Below are positions 42,925-50,885 of a stretch of DNA of 64,000 bases, piece after piece. The notes under the pieces were generated by a model. It had not been told where the DNA came from, made no database searches, and was given only the letters and a program-made list of their open reading frames with translations. Position 1 is the stretch's first letter. Each line of letters starts with the position of its first letter. The position numbers and the translations under genes were made by a program. The DNA lies in NCBI RefSeq assembly GCF_965208925.1, contig NZ_OZ242364.1, forward strand, positions 2,666,001-2,730,000, written 5' to 3'. The DNA comes from Poriferisodalis sp965208925. GTDB lineage: Bacteria; Actinomycetota; Acidimicrobiia; Acidimicrobiales; Poriferisodalaceae.

Positions 42925-43710
42925 TTGAGCAACGAGGGCATTCCACCCGCTGACGCCGCCGCGCCAGGGGGCGTGTGGAGCACCATCAGCCCGCGCTTTG
43001 GCGCGTCTCCCGATTGGCGGGCCGCCGCGAATCAGAGGCGCTGGCCCGGAGGCCTGGCCCTGCTGTTCGTCATCGGGCTCGGCGGCTCGATCGCGCTGCT
43101 TGCGGTGTCGCTGCTCGCAGCGCGAACCGGCTATGTGAACACGCTCGAGACTGAACTGCTCGACCGGCCCCTCGTCGAGCAGCTTCTGCTCGTTGTGCTG
43201 CTGGCCCCGCTGATCGAAGAACTCGTCTTCCGGCTCGCACTCACCGCCCGCCTGCGCCTGGGGGTGCTGGCGATCACGGGCGCATTCGGACTGCTGAACT
43301 TTGCGGGAGGCGACGGTCCCGTCATCGTCGTCGCGGCCGTCTTCGCCCTCATGGTGCTGCTGTCGGGCGCACTGTGGATCCAGTCACTCGTCGCCGGCGT
43401 GGGGCGGCCCGATGCTTCGGGCGAGTCCGGGCCTGGGGCCTGGCGTGAGGACGTTGCTCGCTGGTGGGAAGCTCACCCGCAGTGGCCGGTGTGGTTCTCG
43501 ATCGCCGCGTTCGGCGTCGTGCATCTCGCCAACTACGAAGTGGGTTGGACCGTCGCCACGATCGTCGTGGCACCCCTGGTAGTGAGCCCGCAGATCTGGC
43601 TGGGCCTCATGTTCACCATTGCGCGGGTGCGCTACGGCTGGTGGGCAGGCCTGGTGCTGCACGCGTTCCACAATCTTGCGGTCTGGAGCGTGACCAGCGC
43701 TCTCGGCTGA
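42925..43710 (+). CDS. CPBP-family intramembrane metalloprotease
   Basis: A 261-residue membrane protein of the CAAX-protease/bacteriocin-processing family. The EExxxR motif is at residues 98-103 (EELVFR), a first conserved His is in FGVVHLANY and the second motif is near the C-terminus in VLHAFHNL. About six to seven membrane helices. Members cleave or modify membrane proteins or peptides; the target is unknown. TTG start at 42925, 11 bp after the HTH gene, so probably in the same operon. Confidence 0.85.
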   Translation: MSNEGIPPADAAAPGGVWSTISPRFGASPDWRAAANQRRWPGGLALLFVIGLGGSIALLAVSLLAARTGYVNTLETELLDRPLVEQLLLVVLLAPLIEELVFRLALTARLRLGVLAITGAFGLLNFAGGDGPVIVVAAVFALMVLLSGALWIQSLVAGVGRPDASGESGPGAWREDVARWWEAHPQWPVWFSIAAFGVVHLANYEVGWTVATIVVAPLVVSPQIWLGLMFTIARVRYGWWAGLVLHAFHNLAVWSVTSALG

Positions 43711-43775
43711 TAAATCCCGGGGCTCGTCCGGCGGCTCATCGGTACCCTTGCAGCCCGATCGGGACTCCGGCATCA

Positions 43776-45215
43776 GTGAGCTTGCAGATCTTCGACACGA
43801 TGACACGGCGCAAGACCGCCTTCGTCCCGCGAACGCCGGGCGAGATCTCGATGTATGTCTGCGGACCGACGGTGTACGACGTGCCGCATCTCGGCCATGG
43901 CCGCACTGCGCTCACCTACGACGTCATCCGGCGTTACCTGGAGTGGTCTGGATACGAGGTGACGGTGGCGTCCAATGTCACCGACATCGACGACAAGATC
44001 GTGGAACGCGCCCAGCGCGAGCAGCGCTCCGAGGCCGACGTCGCCGCTGAGTTCACGGTCGCATATGACGAGCAGATGGATCGACTCGGCGTGCTTCGGC
44101 CCCATTCGCGGCCCCATGCCACCCACTTCATCTCGCAGATGATCGATGTGATCGCCGAGCTGCGCTCGCTCGGTGCCGCGTACGACGTGCCGGGCAAGGG
44201 CATGTACTTCGCTGTCGACACGGTTCGGGGGTACGGCGAGTTGGCGGGCCGGACCACCGAACAGCTCAACGCGGATGCCGGCGCGCGCATCGACGTCGAT
44301 CCCGACAAGCGTTCGCCGCTGGACTTCGCGCTCTGGAAGGCCGCGCAGCCGGGGGAGCCGAGCTGGGAAACGCCGTGGGGGGAGGGCCGGCCCGGTTGGC
44401 ACACCGAGTGCGTGGCGATGTCGCTCAGCGCGCTCGGACCCGGCTTCGACATCCATGGCGGGGGGGACGACTTGGTCTTTCCGCACCACCAGAACGAGTG
44501 GGCGCAGGTGACCGCCACCGGCGAGACGTTCGCCCGCTATTGGGTGCACAGCGCCATGGTGAACGTCGGCAGCCAGAAGATGGCCAAGTCGCTGGGCAAC
44601 TACACCCAGCTCGCCGACGCGATCGACGCTGCCGGCGCCCGCGCTGTGCGTTTGCTGGTGCTGCAGACCCACTACCGGCGGACGATGGAGATGAGCACCG
44701 GCGCGCTGGAAGCGGCCCGCAGTGCCGTCGGCCGGCTCGATGCGTTTGCCCGCCGGGCCACTGCTGCGGGCATCCCGATCGGCACTCACGCTGCGATGCG
44801 GCGGCCCGACATCGAACGCGGCGCCGTTGCCGATGTGGATGTCGACGCCGTGGCGGCGTTCGCAGCGGCCATGGACGACGATTTCTCCACGCCCACAGCG
44901 CTGGACGTGATCTTCCGGCTCGTGCGCCGTGCGAACGCCTCGCTTGACGGTGCCGTACCTGCCGAGGCTTCCCGATCGGCTCGCACTGCGTTGCACCTGC
45001 TCAGCGTCGTGGGGCTCACCTGCGGTGATGACCGCAGCGAAGACCATCTCGACGGCCGGCTCTCCGATGCCGAGGTGGACGCATTGCTGGCGCAGCGGGC
45101 AGCGGCGCGTTCGTCTCGCGACTTCGACACCGCCGACCGCATTCGCGATGAGCTGGCAGCAGCCGGCATCGTCGTCTCCGACGGAGCCGCGGGCGCCATC
45201 TGGCACCGCGCCTGA
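43776..45215 (+). CDS. cysS: Cysteine--tRNA ligase
   Basis: A 479-residue class I synthetase. CGPTVYD with zinc-ligand Cys29, the HIGH-type motif HLGH (38-41), HTECVAMS and HGGGDDLVFPHHQNE (zinc and specificity), and the KMSKS-type motif KMAKS are present. The C-terminal helical anticodon domain is complete. Its length and the C-terminal domain argue against the mycothiol enzyme MshC. GTG start at 43776; a TACCCT hexamer lies at 43743-43748. The stop abuts the nudC stop. Confidence 0.95.
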   Translation: MSLQIFDTMTRRKTAFVPRTPGEISMYVCGPTVYDVPHLGHGRTALTYDVIRRYLEWSGYEVTVASNVTDIDDKIVERAQREQRSEADVAAEFTVAYDEQMDRLGVLRPHSRPHATHFISQMIDVIAELRSLGAAYDVPGKGMYFAVDTVRGYGELAGRTTEQLNADAGARIDVDPDKRSPLDFALWKAAQPGEPSWETPWGEGRPGWHTECVAMSLSALGPGFDIHGGGDDLVFPHHQNEWAQVTATGETFARYWVHSAMVNVGSQKMAKSLGNYTQLADAIDAAGARAVRLLVLQTHYRRTMEMSTGALEAARSAVGRLDAFARRATAAGIPIGTHAAMRRPDIERGAVADVDVDAVAAFAAAMDDDFSTPTALDVIFRLVRRANASLDGAVPAEASRSARTALHLLSVVGLTCGDDRSEDHLDGRLSDAEVDALLAQRAAARSSRDFDTADRIRDELAAAGIVVSDGAAGAIWHRA

Positions 45216-46037
45216 TCAGCCGGCGCCGGTTCGCTTCAGCCAGTCGTCGATGAGCCAGCCGGCGATCGACATCCCGCCGCGCGGGCACGGCGGCAGGCTG
45301 TCGGCGGTGTACCAACCGGCCTCGACGATCTCTTCGGGATCGATCTCGATTTCGCCGGCTCGCCATTCGCAGGTAAAGCCGCACATGAGCGAGTGCGGGA
45401 AGGGCCACGGCTGGCTTCCGAAATAGCGGACGTTGCCGACCGTCACCTGGACTTCCTCGTAGACCTCCCGGGCCACGGCGTCCTCGAGGCTCTCACCGGG
45501 TTCTACGAATCCGGCGAGCGCGCTGTAGAAGCGGCCGGGGAACTGCCTGCCCCATGCGAGCAGCACCTCAGGACCGCGTTCAACGAGAACGATCATGGCG
45601 GGGCTGAGCCTCGGAAACGCCATGTGACCGCAGTTGCTGCAAACCCTTGCGCGGTCGGACGCATTGGTGCTCGTCGGGTGCCCGCAGCGCCCGCAATAGC
45701 GGTGAGTGCGCTCGAACTCCACGATCTGTGCGGCGCGGCCGGCGATCTGCCAGTGTTCGTCGGGAATGCGGCCGTAGAGCTTGCGCAGCGGCACCGGCTC
45801 CAGATCGCCCTCGTCCAGCGGCGGCCCTTCGGCTGGATCCATGTCGACAGCCCACACGCCGACGCCATCGAGCACGCCGAGGAATGAAGCGGGGGGTGAA
45901 CCGTCACCGACGGGCGCCGTGGGACTCGCGCACAGGCCGCTGCCCGGCTCGGTGAACACCGTTCCAGAACGGATGGGGATCCACACCCGCGACGATTCGT
46001 CGAGTTCGTCAGGCGGCTGGGTCAGAACCGTGAACAC
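45216..46037 (-). CDS. nudC: NAD(+)/NADH diphosphatase (NudC)
   Basis: A 273-residue Nudix hydrolase. A zinc ribbon (Cys115, Cys118, Cys133, Cys136) precedes the Nudix box GFVEPGESLEDAVAREVYEE (from about residue 176), and SQPWPFPHS (208-216) is the NADH-pyrophosphatase signature. It cleaves NADH to NMNH and AMP and can remove NAD caps from RNA. GTG start. TGATCA at 45213-45218 provides the stop codon for both this gene and cysS. Confidence 0.95.
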   Translation of the reverse strand: MFTVLTQPPDELDESSRVWIPIRSGTVFTEPGSGLCASPTAPVGDGSPPASFLGVLDGVGVWAVDMDPAEGPPLDEGDLEPVPLRKLYGRIPDEHWQIAGRAAQIVEFERTHRYCGRCGHPTSTNASDRARVCSNCGHMAFPRLSPAMIVLVERGPEVLLAWGRQFPGRFYSALAGFVEPGESLEDAVAREVYEEVQVTVGNVRYFGSQPWPFPHSLMCGFTCEWRAGEIEIDPEEIVEAGWYTADSLPPCPRGGMSIAGWLIDDWLKRTGAG

Positions 46038-46077
46038 CGGTCAAGTTGAGCACACAGTGCACTGAAACGCTGTGCCC

Positions 46078-46156
46078 GCTGCGGCGGCGGCAGGATTCTC
46101 TGCTCCCGCGATCCGGCAGGTCGCAACGTCGCAGAGCTTCCTGCCGCCTCCGCAGC
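46078..46156. repeat. Long extragenic inverted repeat between nudC and lexA
   Basis: Arms of 26 bp (46078-46103 and 46131-46156) with three mismatches; the first reads GCTGCGGCGGCGGCAGGA and the second ends in TCCTGCCGCCTCCGC plus AGC. A 27-nt loop separates them. It is downstream of lexA and upstream of nudC on the minus strand. It could act as a transcription terminator or RNA stabiliser. Confidence 0.7.
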
Positions 46157-46184
46157 TATGACATCTGTACGTCGCGGCTGGAGT

Positions 46185-46263
46185 GCTACAGGCGGCGCTG
46201 TGTTTGATGCACCGGCGGCTACAGCCGCCGCTGTGTTTGATGGTCCGCCGCTACAGCCGCCGG
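46185..46263. repeat. Tandem 32-33 bp units overlapping the lexA stop
   Basis: Two full units (46185-46217 and 46218-46249) and one partial (46250-46263) share GCTACAG, GCTGTGTTTGATG and flanking CGCC blocks. The partial unit contains the final lexA codons and stop. CGGCGGC (46213-46219) and GCCGCCG (46224-46230) form a 7-bp stem with a TACA loop just after lexA. Confidence 0.7.
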
Positions 46264-46907
46264 ATGACCGTCACGACTTTGCCGTAGATGGTGACTTCGT
46301 CGGCGGGGCGGACGATGGGACGATGGTCTTGGTTGGCAGGTTCGAGGACGACGTTGTCGCCCTCGCGCCGGTAGCGCTTGACGGTGCCTTCCCCGCCGTC
46401 GATGCCGGCGACGACGATGTCGCCTGGCTCCGCTTCGGGCTGGTGGCGCGCTACTACGTAGTCGCGATCCCAGATGCCGACATCGATCATCGAGTCGCCT
46501 CGCACTCGCAGCATGAAGAGCTCGCCGCTGCCGGTGAAGTCGGCCGGCAGCGGCAGCAGTTCCTCGACGTTCTGCTGAGCAAGCACGTCGGTGCCCGCCG
46601 CGACGTCTCCGACGAGCGCCACGTGACGGGCCGGCCGCCGCTCGCCCTTCACTCCTGTCTGCCAGTCGCAATTGATGATGAGCGCCCGGGGTCGCGACGG
46701 GTCGCGCCGGATCCATCCGTCGGCCTCGAGCGTCCGCAGGTGGCGGTGGACGGTCGCAGGCGAATTGAGATTGACCTCGTCGCCGATCTCGCGAACGGAA
46801 GGGGGATAGCCGCGCTCACGCTGCATTACGTCGATGAATTCGAGCATCGCGCGCTGACGCTCGTTGAGATGTGCGACCCGCTGGTCTGCGGCGCTGGTTC
46901 CTGGCAT
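46251..46907 (-). CDS. lexA: SOS repressor LexA
   Basis: A 218-residue LexA. The N-terminal winged HTH (about 13-75) contains GYPPSVREIGDEVNLNSPATVHRHL. The autocleavage bond is Ala104-Gly105 (DVAAGTD), and the catalytic dyad is Ser139 (GDSM) and Lys177 (TVKRY). It represses DNA-repair genes until RecA filaments trigger cleavage. ATG with an AAAGG Shine-Dalgarno. A LexA-box-like site about 105 bp upstream suggests self-regulation. The last codons lie in a tandem repeat. Confidence 0.97.
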   Translation of the reverse strand: MPGTSAADQRVAHLNERQRAMLEFIDVMQRERGYPPSVREIGDEVNLNSPATVHRHLRTLEADGWIRRDPSRPRALIINCDWQTGVKGERRPARHVALVGDVAAGTDVLAQQNVEELLPLPADFTGSGELFMLRVRGDSMIDVGIWDRDYVVARHQPEAEPGDIVVAGIDGGEGTVKRYRREGDNVVLEPANQDHRPIVRPADEVTIYGKVVTVIRRL

Positions 46908-47008
46908 GGTGAACCTTTCTCAGTATCTGCATGTCCGGCATCGGTTGCCCGGTCTGCTCTGGTGATCTCGTCGACGGGAAGGAACTCTCGTTCCGGCCAG
47001 TACACTAA

Positions 47009-47020
47009 CAACAAATGTTC
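47009..47020 (-). promoter_or_regulatory. Candidate LexA box upstream of lexA
   Basis: Read on the minus strand it is GAACATTTGTTG, 7 of 8 positions of GAAC-N4-GTTC, the actinobacterial SOS box core. A second half-site GTTCGAA follows at 47037-47043. On the minus strand a TAGTGT -10-like hexamer lies just downstream of the box. Confidence 0.5.
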
Positions 47021-47046
47021 CGAATTGCGCGCATTTGTTCGAAGCG

Positions 47047-47775
47047 TCAGTGCCTGGAGCGCACCCAGCGCACGAAGAGCACGTCGTCGTGGGCGATCAC
47101 GTGCTCCAGCATGAACTCGCGGGGTTCAGCCGCCGGTGAACCGCCGCTGGGCGCAGAGGCGATGCGCGGGGCGTCGGTCCCCACGGCCAGCGGCGCGTTG
47201 GTCAAGTTCACCTCATCCACGAGATCGGCTGCCAGCAGGCTGGCGTTGAGCGCAGGCCCTCCCTCGCAGAGCACGACGCGCGCTCCCAGCGAACCCAGGT
47301 GCCTCAAGCACGCGAGCAGATCCACCGACCCGGTGCCGGTGCGCACGAGCTCTGCGCGATCTGCCAGCCGTGCTGCGGTGTCGCAGTCTGCATCGGCGGT
47401 GGTCACCACCAGGGGCAACGGCGCTGAAGGTCGATCCCGCGCCTGGTTGAACAGCGGCAGCTCCGGGTCGATGCTGAGCGATGCACTGACTACAGCAATG
47501 CGGGCGCCAGATCGCCGCGCCGGGCGGTACCGCTCGGCATTTGCCGTGCGCGCACCGACCAAGATCGTGTCGGCCTGCGAGCGCAGCGCCGCGAACATCG
47601 TCTTGTCGGGCTCGCCCGAGAGTCCCCCCGACACGCCGTCGATCGCAGCGGCGCCGTCGATGCTCGCAACCATGTTGAGCATCACCCAAGGACGATCGGC
47701 GTGCGGTGCGCGCCGCGCGCCGGCGGCTCGCGCAGCATCGATGGGCTCGGAGGGCAGCGGGTACAGCCGGTGCAC
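47047..47775 (-). CDS. RibD C-terminal-like pyrimidine reductase family protein
   Basis: A 242-residue dihydrofolate-reductase-fold protein. VMLNMVASIDGAAAIDGVSGGLSG (about 31-54) and ADTILVGARTANAERYRP (68-85) match the RibD reductase domain, and GARVVLCEGGPALNASLLAADLVDEV holds the NADPH-binding CEGGP motif. The deaminase domain is absent, as in the stand-alone reductases common in actinobacteria. A riboflavin role is possible but no rib gene is adjacent. GTG start at 47775. Confidence 0.8.
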   Translation of the reverse strand: MHRLYPLPSEPIDAARAAGARRAPHADRPWVMLNMVASIDGAAAIDGVSGGLSGEPDKTMFAALRSQADTILVGARTANAERYRPARRSGARIAVVSASLSIDPELPLFNQARDRPSAPLPLVVTTADADCDTAARLADRAELVRTGTGSVDLLACLRHLGSLGARVVLCEGGPALNASLLAADLVDEVNLTNAPLAVGTDAPRIASAPSGGSPAAEPREFMLEHVIAHDDVLFVRWVRSRH

Positions 47776-47823
47776 GCGGCGAGTCTGCCACCCGGTGCCT
47801 CTAGCGGGTGCAGTCGTGGGCGG

Positions 47824-47852
47824 TTATCCACAGCAACCGGCGGTTATGCACA
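47824..47852 (+). promoter_or_regulatory. Two DnaA boxes upstream of nrdJ
   Basis: TTATCCACA (47824-47832) and TTATGCACA (47844-47852) both match the DnaA-box consensus TTATNCACA. They are in direct orientation, 20 bp apart, and each lies in a GGCGGTTAT-CACAG repeat. They sit about 60-90 bp upstream of the likely nrdJ -10. Confidence 0.65.
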
Positions 47853-47863
47853 GGAAAGTCCCC

Positions 47864-48016
47864 ATGAAGGTCCGTTCGTTGCCCACTTTCCTTCCACAGG
47901 GGAGTGCTCGTAGCGTGCGCCTGTTGCCGGCGGCCGCACGGCTCGGCAGGCACCGCGTAGCGCGCCGACTGCGGTTTGCGACACTGGAGCAGGAGGTCAG
48001 CGGTACGTGGCGATGA
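47864..48016 (+). CDS. Possible 50-residue leader ORF before nrdJ
   Basis: ATG 47864 follows an AGGAAAG Shine-Dalgarno by about 5 nt and opens a 50-codon frame, very rich in Arg and Leu (MKVRSLPTFLPQ at the start, VARRLRFATLE near the end), whose TGA forms an ATGA overlap with the ATG at 48013 of nrdJ. Composition is like non-coding GC-rich DNA, and a -10-like TAGCGT lies inside it, so it may not be translated. No similarity recognised. Confidence 0.25.
   Translation: MKVRSLPTFLPQGSARSVRLLPAAARLGRHRVARRLRFATLEQEVSGTWR
47911..47916 (+). promoter_or_regulatory. Candidate -10 element for nrdJ
   Basis: TAGCGT, the same hexamer as at 10885 and 30165, giving a transcript start near 47923 and a leader of about 84 nt that includes the AGGAGG Shine-Dalgarno of nrdJ. 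No B12-riboswitch core is visible in this leader. Confidence 0.35.
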
Positions 48017-50862
48017 CTGAGGCGCAGCAGGTGCGGGGCGATGGCTCCGGGCGCCGGTCTGCCGGCGCGCCGCTGCGGCTGCGCAGGCATTTCACCGCTG
48101 ACGGCACCCATCCCTATGACTCCGTGCGGTGGGAGCGCTTCGATGCGTCCATCACGAACGCGGTCGACGGATCGATCGCGTTCTCCCAGCCCGACGTCGA
48201 ATTCCCCGCCGACTGGAGCCCAACCGCAGTCAACATCGTTGCCCAGAAGTACTTCCGGGGCACCCTCGGCACGCCGGAGCGGGAGCAGTCGCTGCGCCAG
48301 GTCGTCGACCGCGTTGCGGGCACCATCACCGGCTGGGCAGCCAGCGACGGCTATTTCGCATCGCCGGACGAGGCGGCGACCTTCTCCGCAGAGCTGGCGT
48401 GGCTGCTGGTTCATCAACGGGTGGCCTTCAACAGCCCGGTGTGGTTCAACATCGGCGTGAAGGGCGTCCCCCAGCAGGCGTCGGCGTGCTTCATCCTCGC
48501 CGTCGACGACGAGATGGAATCGATCCTCGACTGGTACGTCACTGAAGGACGGATCTTCAAGGGCGGCTCGGGCGCCGGAGTGAACCTGTCGGCGCTGCGG
48601 GCGTCGTGCGAGCCGCTGTCGGGCGGCGGCACGGCGAGCGGCCCGGTCAGCTTCATGCGCGGTGCCGATGCATCAGCGGGGACGATCCGCAGCGGCGGCA
48701 AGACCCGGCGCGCCGCCAAGATGGTGCTGCTCGATGCCGACCATCCCGATGTCGAGGCCTTCGTGTGGTGCAAGGCAACCGAGGAGCGCAAGGCACGGGC
48801 ACTGGCCGCCGCCGGTTTCGACATGGATCTCGACGGCGCCGATTCGTTCTCGGTGCAGTACCAGAACGCGAACAATTCGGTCCGGCTGTCCGACGAGTTT
48901 ATGGAGGCGGTTGCCGCCGATGGCACTTGGGAGCTGCGGGCCCGCACGACAGGCGAGGTCACTTCGGTCATGCGTGCGCGCGACCTCCTCGGCCAGATCG
49001 CCCAGGCGGCGTGGGAATGCGCCGACCCGGGCGTGCAGTTCTCCACCACGATCAATCGCTGGCACACGGCACCGGCCCACGGCCCGATCAGCGCCAGCAA
49101 CCCGTGCAGCGAGTACGTCCACCTCGACAACTCGGCCTGCAACTTGGCGAGCGTCAACCTGCTGCCATTTTTTGGGGACCACGCCGCCGGTCGCGACTTC
49201 GATATCGAGGGCTTCCGTCAGGCGGTGCGCATCACGTTCATCGCCCAGGACGTGCTGGTGAGCCACGCCGACTATCCGACGGAGCTGATCGGCGAGACCT
49301 CCCGGAACTTCCGCCAGCTCGGGCTGGGTTTCACCAACCTGGGTGCGTTGCTGATGGCAGCGGGCGTTCCCTACGACTCGCCGCCGGCGAGAGCGCTCGC
49401 GGCCTCGCTCGCTGCGCTCATGTGCGGCGAGGCGTACGCCACGTCAGCCGATCTGGCAGAGCGGCTCGGGGCCTTCGACGGCTTCGACGCGAATGCCGAT
49501 GCGATGTGCGGCGTGCTGGGCCGCCACCGCGATTCGTTGGATGGCATCGAGCCGTGTGCCGACCCGCCGGACGCCGGCGCGGGTCTGGCGATGCTGATCG
49601 AGGACCTGCGTGCCGCCGCGCGTGCTCGCTGGGACCATGCCGTGGCGGGCTGCGAGTCTCATGGCGTTCGCAATTCCCAGGCCACGGTGATCGCCCCCAC
49701 CGGAACGATCTCGTTCATGATGGACTGCGATACCACCGGGATCGAACCCGATCTGGGTTTGGTGAAGCACAAGAAGCTGGTCGGCGGCGGCGATCTGCGC
49801 ATCGTGAACTCGACGGTGCCCGTGGCCCTGGGCAGGCTCGGATACTCGCTCTCGGAGATCGCCGACATCGAGGCGCACATCCTCGCTGCGGGCCACCTCG
49901 CCGGCGCGCCGTACTTGACCGAGGCTCACCGGGCGGTGTTCGCTTGCTCGATCGGCGATGATGCCATCTCGCCGCAGGGCCACATCGCGATGATGGCTGC
50001 CTGCCAGCCCTTCGTCTCGGGTGCGATCTCCAAGACCGTCAACCTGCCCGAGTCAGCATCCGCCGCCGACATCGAGAGCCTCATCGTCGATTCCTGGCGG
50101 CTCGGGCTCAAGGCGGTGGCGATCTATCGCGACAACTGCAAGGTGTCCCAGCCGCTGTCGGTCGGACCGGCGGCGTCCGTTGGCGCAACGGCTCTTGGCT
50201 CACAGGACATGGGTGTATCGGCCGACAGGGCTGCGGCATCCGTTTCCGCCGCGTTGGGGGGAGCCGCGGTGCCGCCGCGCAACCGGCTGCCGCGCAGCCG
50301 GCGGTCACGCACGTTCTCCTTCCGGGTGACCGACTGCCACGGTTACATGACCGTGGGCGAGTACGACGACGGCCGGCCTGGCGAGATCTTCCTCACCGTG
50401 GCGAAGCAGGGTTCCACGCTGGCCGGGATCATGGATGCATTCGCCATATCGGTCAGCCATGGCTTGCAGTACGGGGTGCCGCTGCGTTCCTACGTAGAGG
50501 CCTTCACCAACATGCGGTTCGAGCCGGCGGGGCTTACCGACGACCCCGAGCTGCGGATCGCCACCAGCATCGTCGACTACATCTTCCGCCGCTTGGCACT
50601 CGAGTACCTGTCGCTTGAAGAGCGGACCGAGCTAGGCGTGCTCAGCGTCGACGAGCGCACCGATCCACCGCTGCCCGGGCTCGAGAGCGCATCTGTCGAG
50701 AGCGCGATCGGCGCCGAGCCGGCACCAGACCCGCCGTCGCACCGCGCCGAGGCCCGCGGATATGCCGATGCGCCGCTGTGCATGACGTGCGGCGACCGGA
50801 TGGTGCGCGCTGGCTCATGCTTCGCCTGCCGCTCCTGCGGCGCAACCAGCGGCTGCGGCTGA
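48007..50862 (+). CDS. nrdJ: Class II (adenosylcobalamin-dependent) ribonucleoside-diphosphate reductase
   Basis: A 951-residue class II reductase that makes deoxynucleotides using a cobalamin-generated thiyl radical, so it works with or without oxygen. NPCSEYVHLDNSACNLASVNL carries active-site cysteines, with PTGTISFMMDCDTTGIEPDLG further on. The C-terminal region has TFSFRVTDCHGYMTVGEYDDGRPGEIF (the DUF-type lid) and a zinc-ribbon-like end with CMTCG and CRSCG. Start GTG 48007 with AGGAGG 10 nt upstream; ATG 48013 is in frame. DnaA boxes lie upstream. No nrdR is seen in the window. Confidence 0.93.
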   Translation: MAMTEAQQVRGDGSGRRSAGAPLRLRRHFTADGTHPYDSVRWERFDASITNAVDGSIAFSQPDVEFPADWSPTAVNIVAQKYFRGTLGTPEREQSLRQVVDRVAGTITGWAASDGYFASPDEAATFSAELAWLLVHQRVAFNSPVWFNIGVKGVPQQASACFILAVDDEMESILDWYVTEGRIFKGGSGAGVNLSALRASCEPLSGGGTASGPVSFMRGADASAGTIRSGGKTRRAAKMVLLDADHPDVEAFVWCKATEERKARALAAAGFDMDLDGADSFSVQYQNANNSVRLSDEFMEAVAADGTWELRARTTGEVTSVMRARDLLGQIAQAAWECADPGVQFSTTINRWHTAPAHGPISASNPCSEYVHLDNSACNLASVNLLPFFGDHAAGRDFDIEGFRQAVRITFIAQDVLVSHADYPTELIGETSRNFRQLGLGFTNLGALLMAAGVPYDSPPARALAASLAALMCGEAYATSADLAERLGAFDGFDANADAMCGVLGRHRDSLDGIEPCADPPDAGAGLAMLIEDLRAAARARWDHAVAGCESHGVRNSQATVIAPTGTISFMMDCDTTGIEPDLGLVKHKKLVGGGDLRIVNSTVPVALGRLGYSLSEIADIEAHILAAGHLAGAPYLTEAHRAVFACSIGDDAISPQGHIAMMAACQPFVSGAISKTVNLPESASAADIESLIVDSWRLGLKAVAIYRDNCKVSQPLSVGPAASVGATALGSQDMGVSADRAAASVSAALGGAAVPPRNRLPRSRRSRTFSFRVTDCHGYMTVGEYDDGRPGEIFLTVAKQGSTLAGIMDAFAISVSHGLQYGVPLRSYVEAFTNMRFEPAGLTDDPELRIATSIVDYIFRRLALEYLSLEERTELGVLSVDERTDPPLPGLESASVESAIGAEPAPDPPSHRAEARGYADAPLCMTCGDRMVRAGSCFACRSCGATSGCG

Positions 50863-50885
50863 ACGTCGAGCTGCCAAGCCAGCAG

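Noticed and set aside
43776..45215. Mycothiol ligase MshC instead of CysS
   Set aside because: Length (479 residues) and a complete C-terminal anticodon-type domain fit cysteinyl-tRNA synthetase.
46185..46263. CRISPR-like tandem units
   Set aside because: Only two and a half adjacent units with no spacers and no cas genes; one unit is the end of lexA.
47824..47852. Chromosomal replication origin
   Set aside because: Only two DnaA boxes, no AT-rich unwinding region and no dnaA/dnaN/gidB neighbours.
47776..48006. B12 riboswitch in front of the cobalamin-dependent reductase
   Set aside because: Looked for the conserved B12-box and core pairing; none found. A stem GGAAAGT/ACTTTCC is present but is not a riboswitch core.
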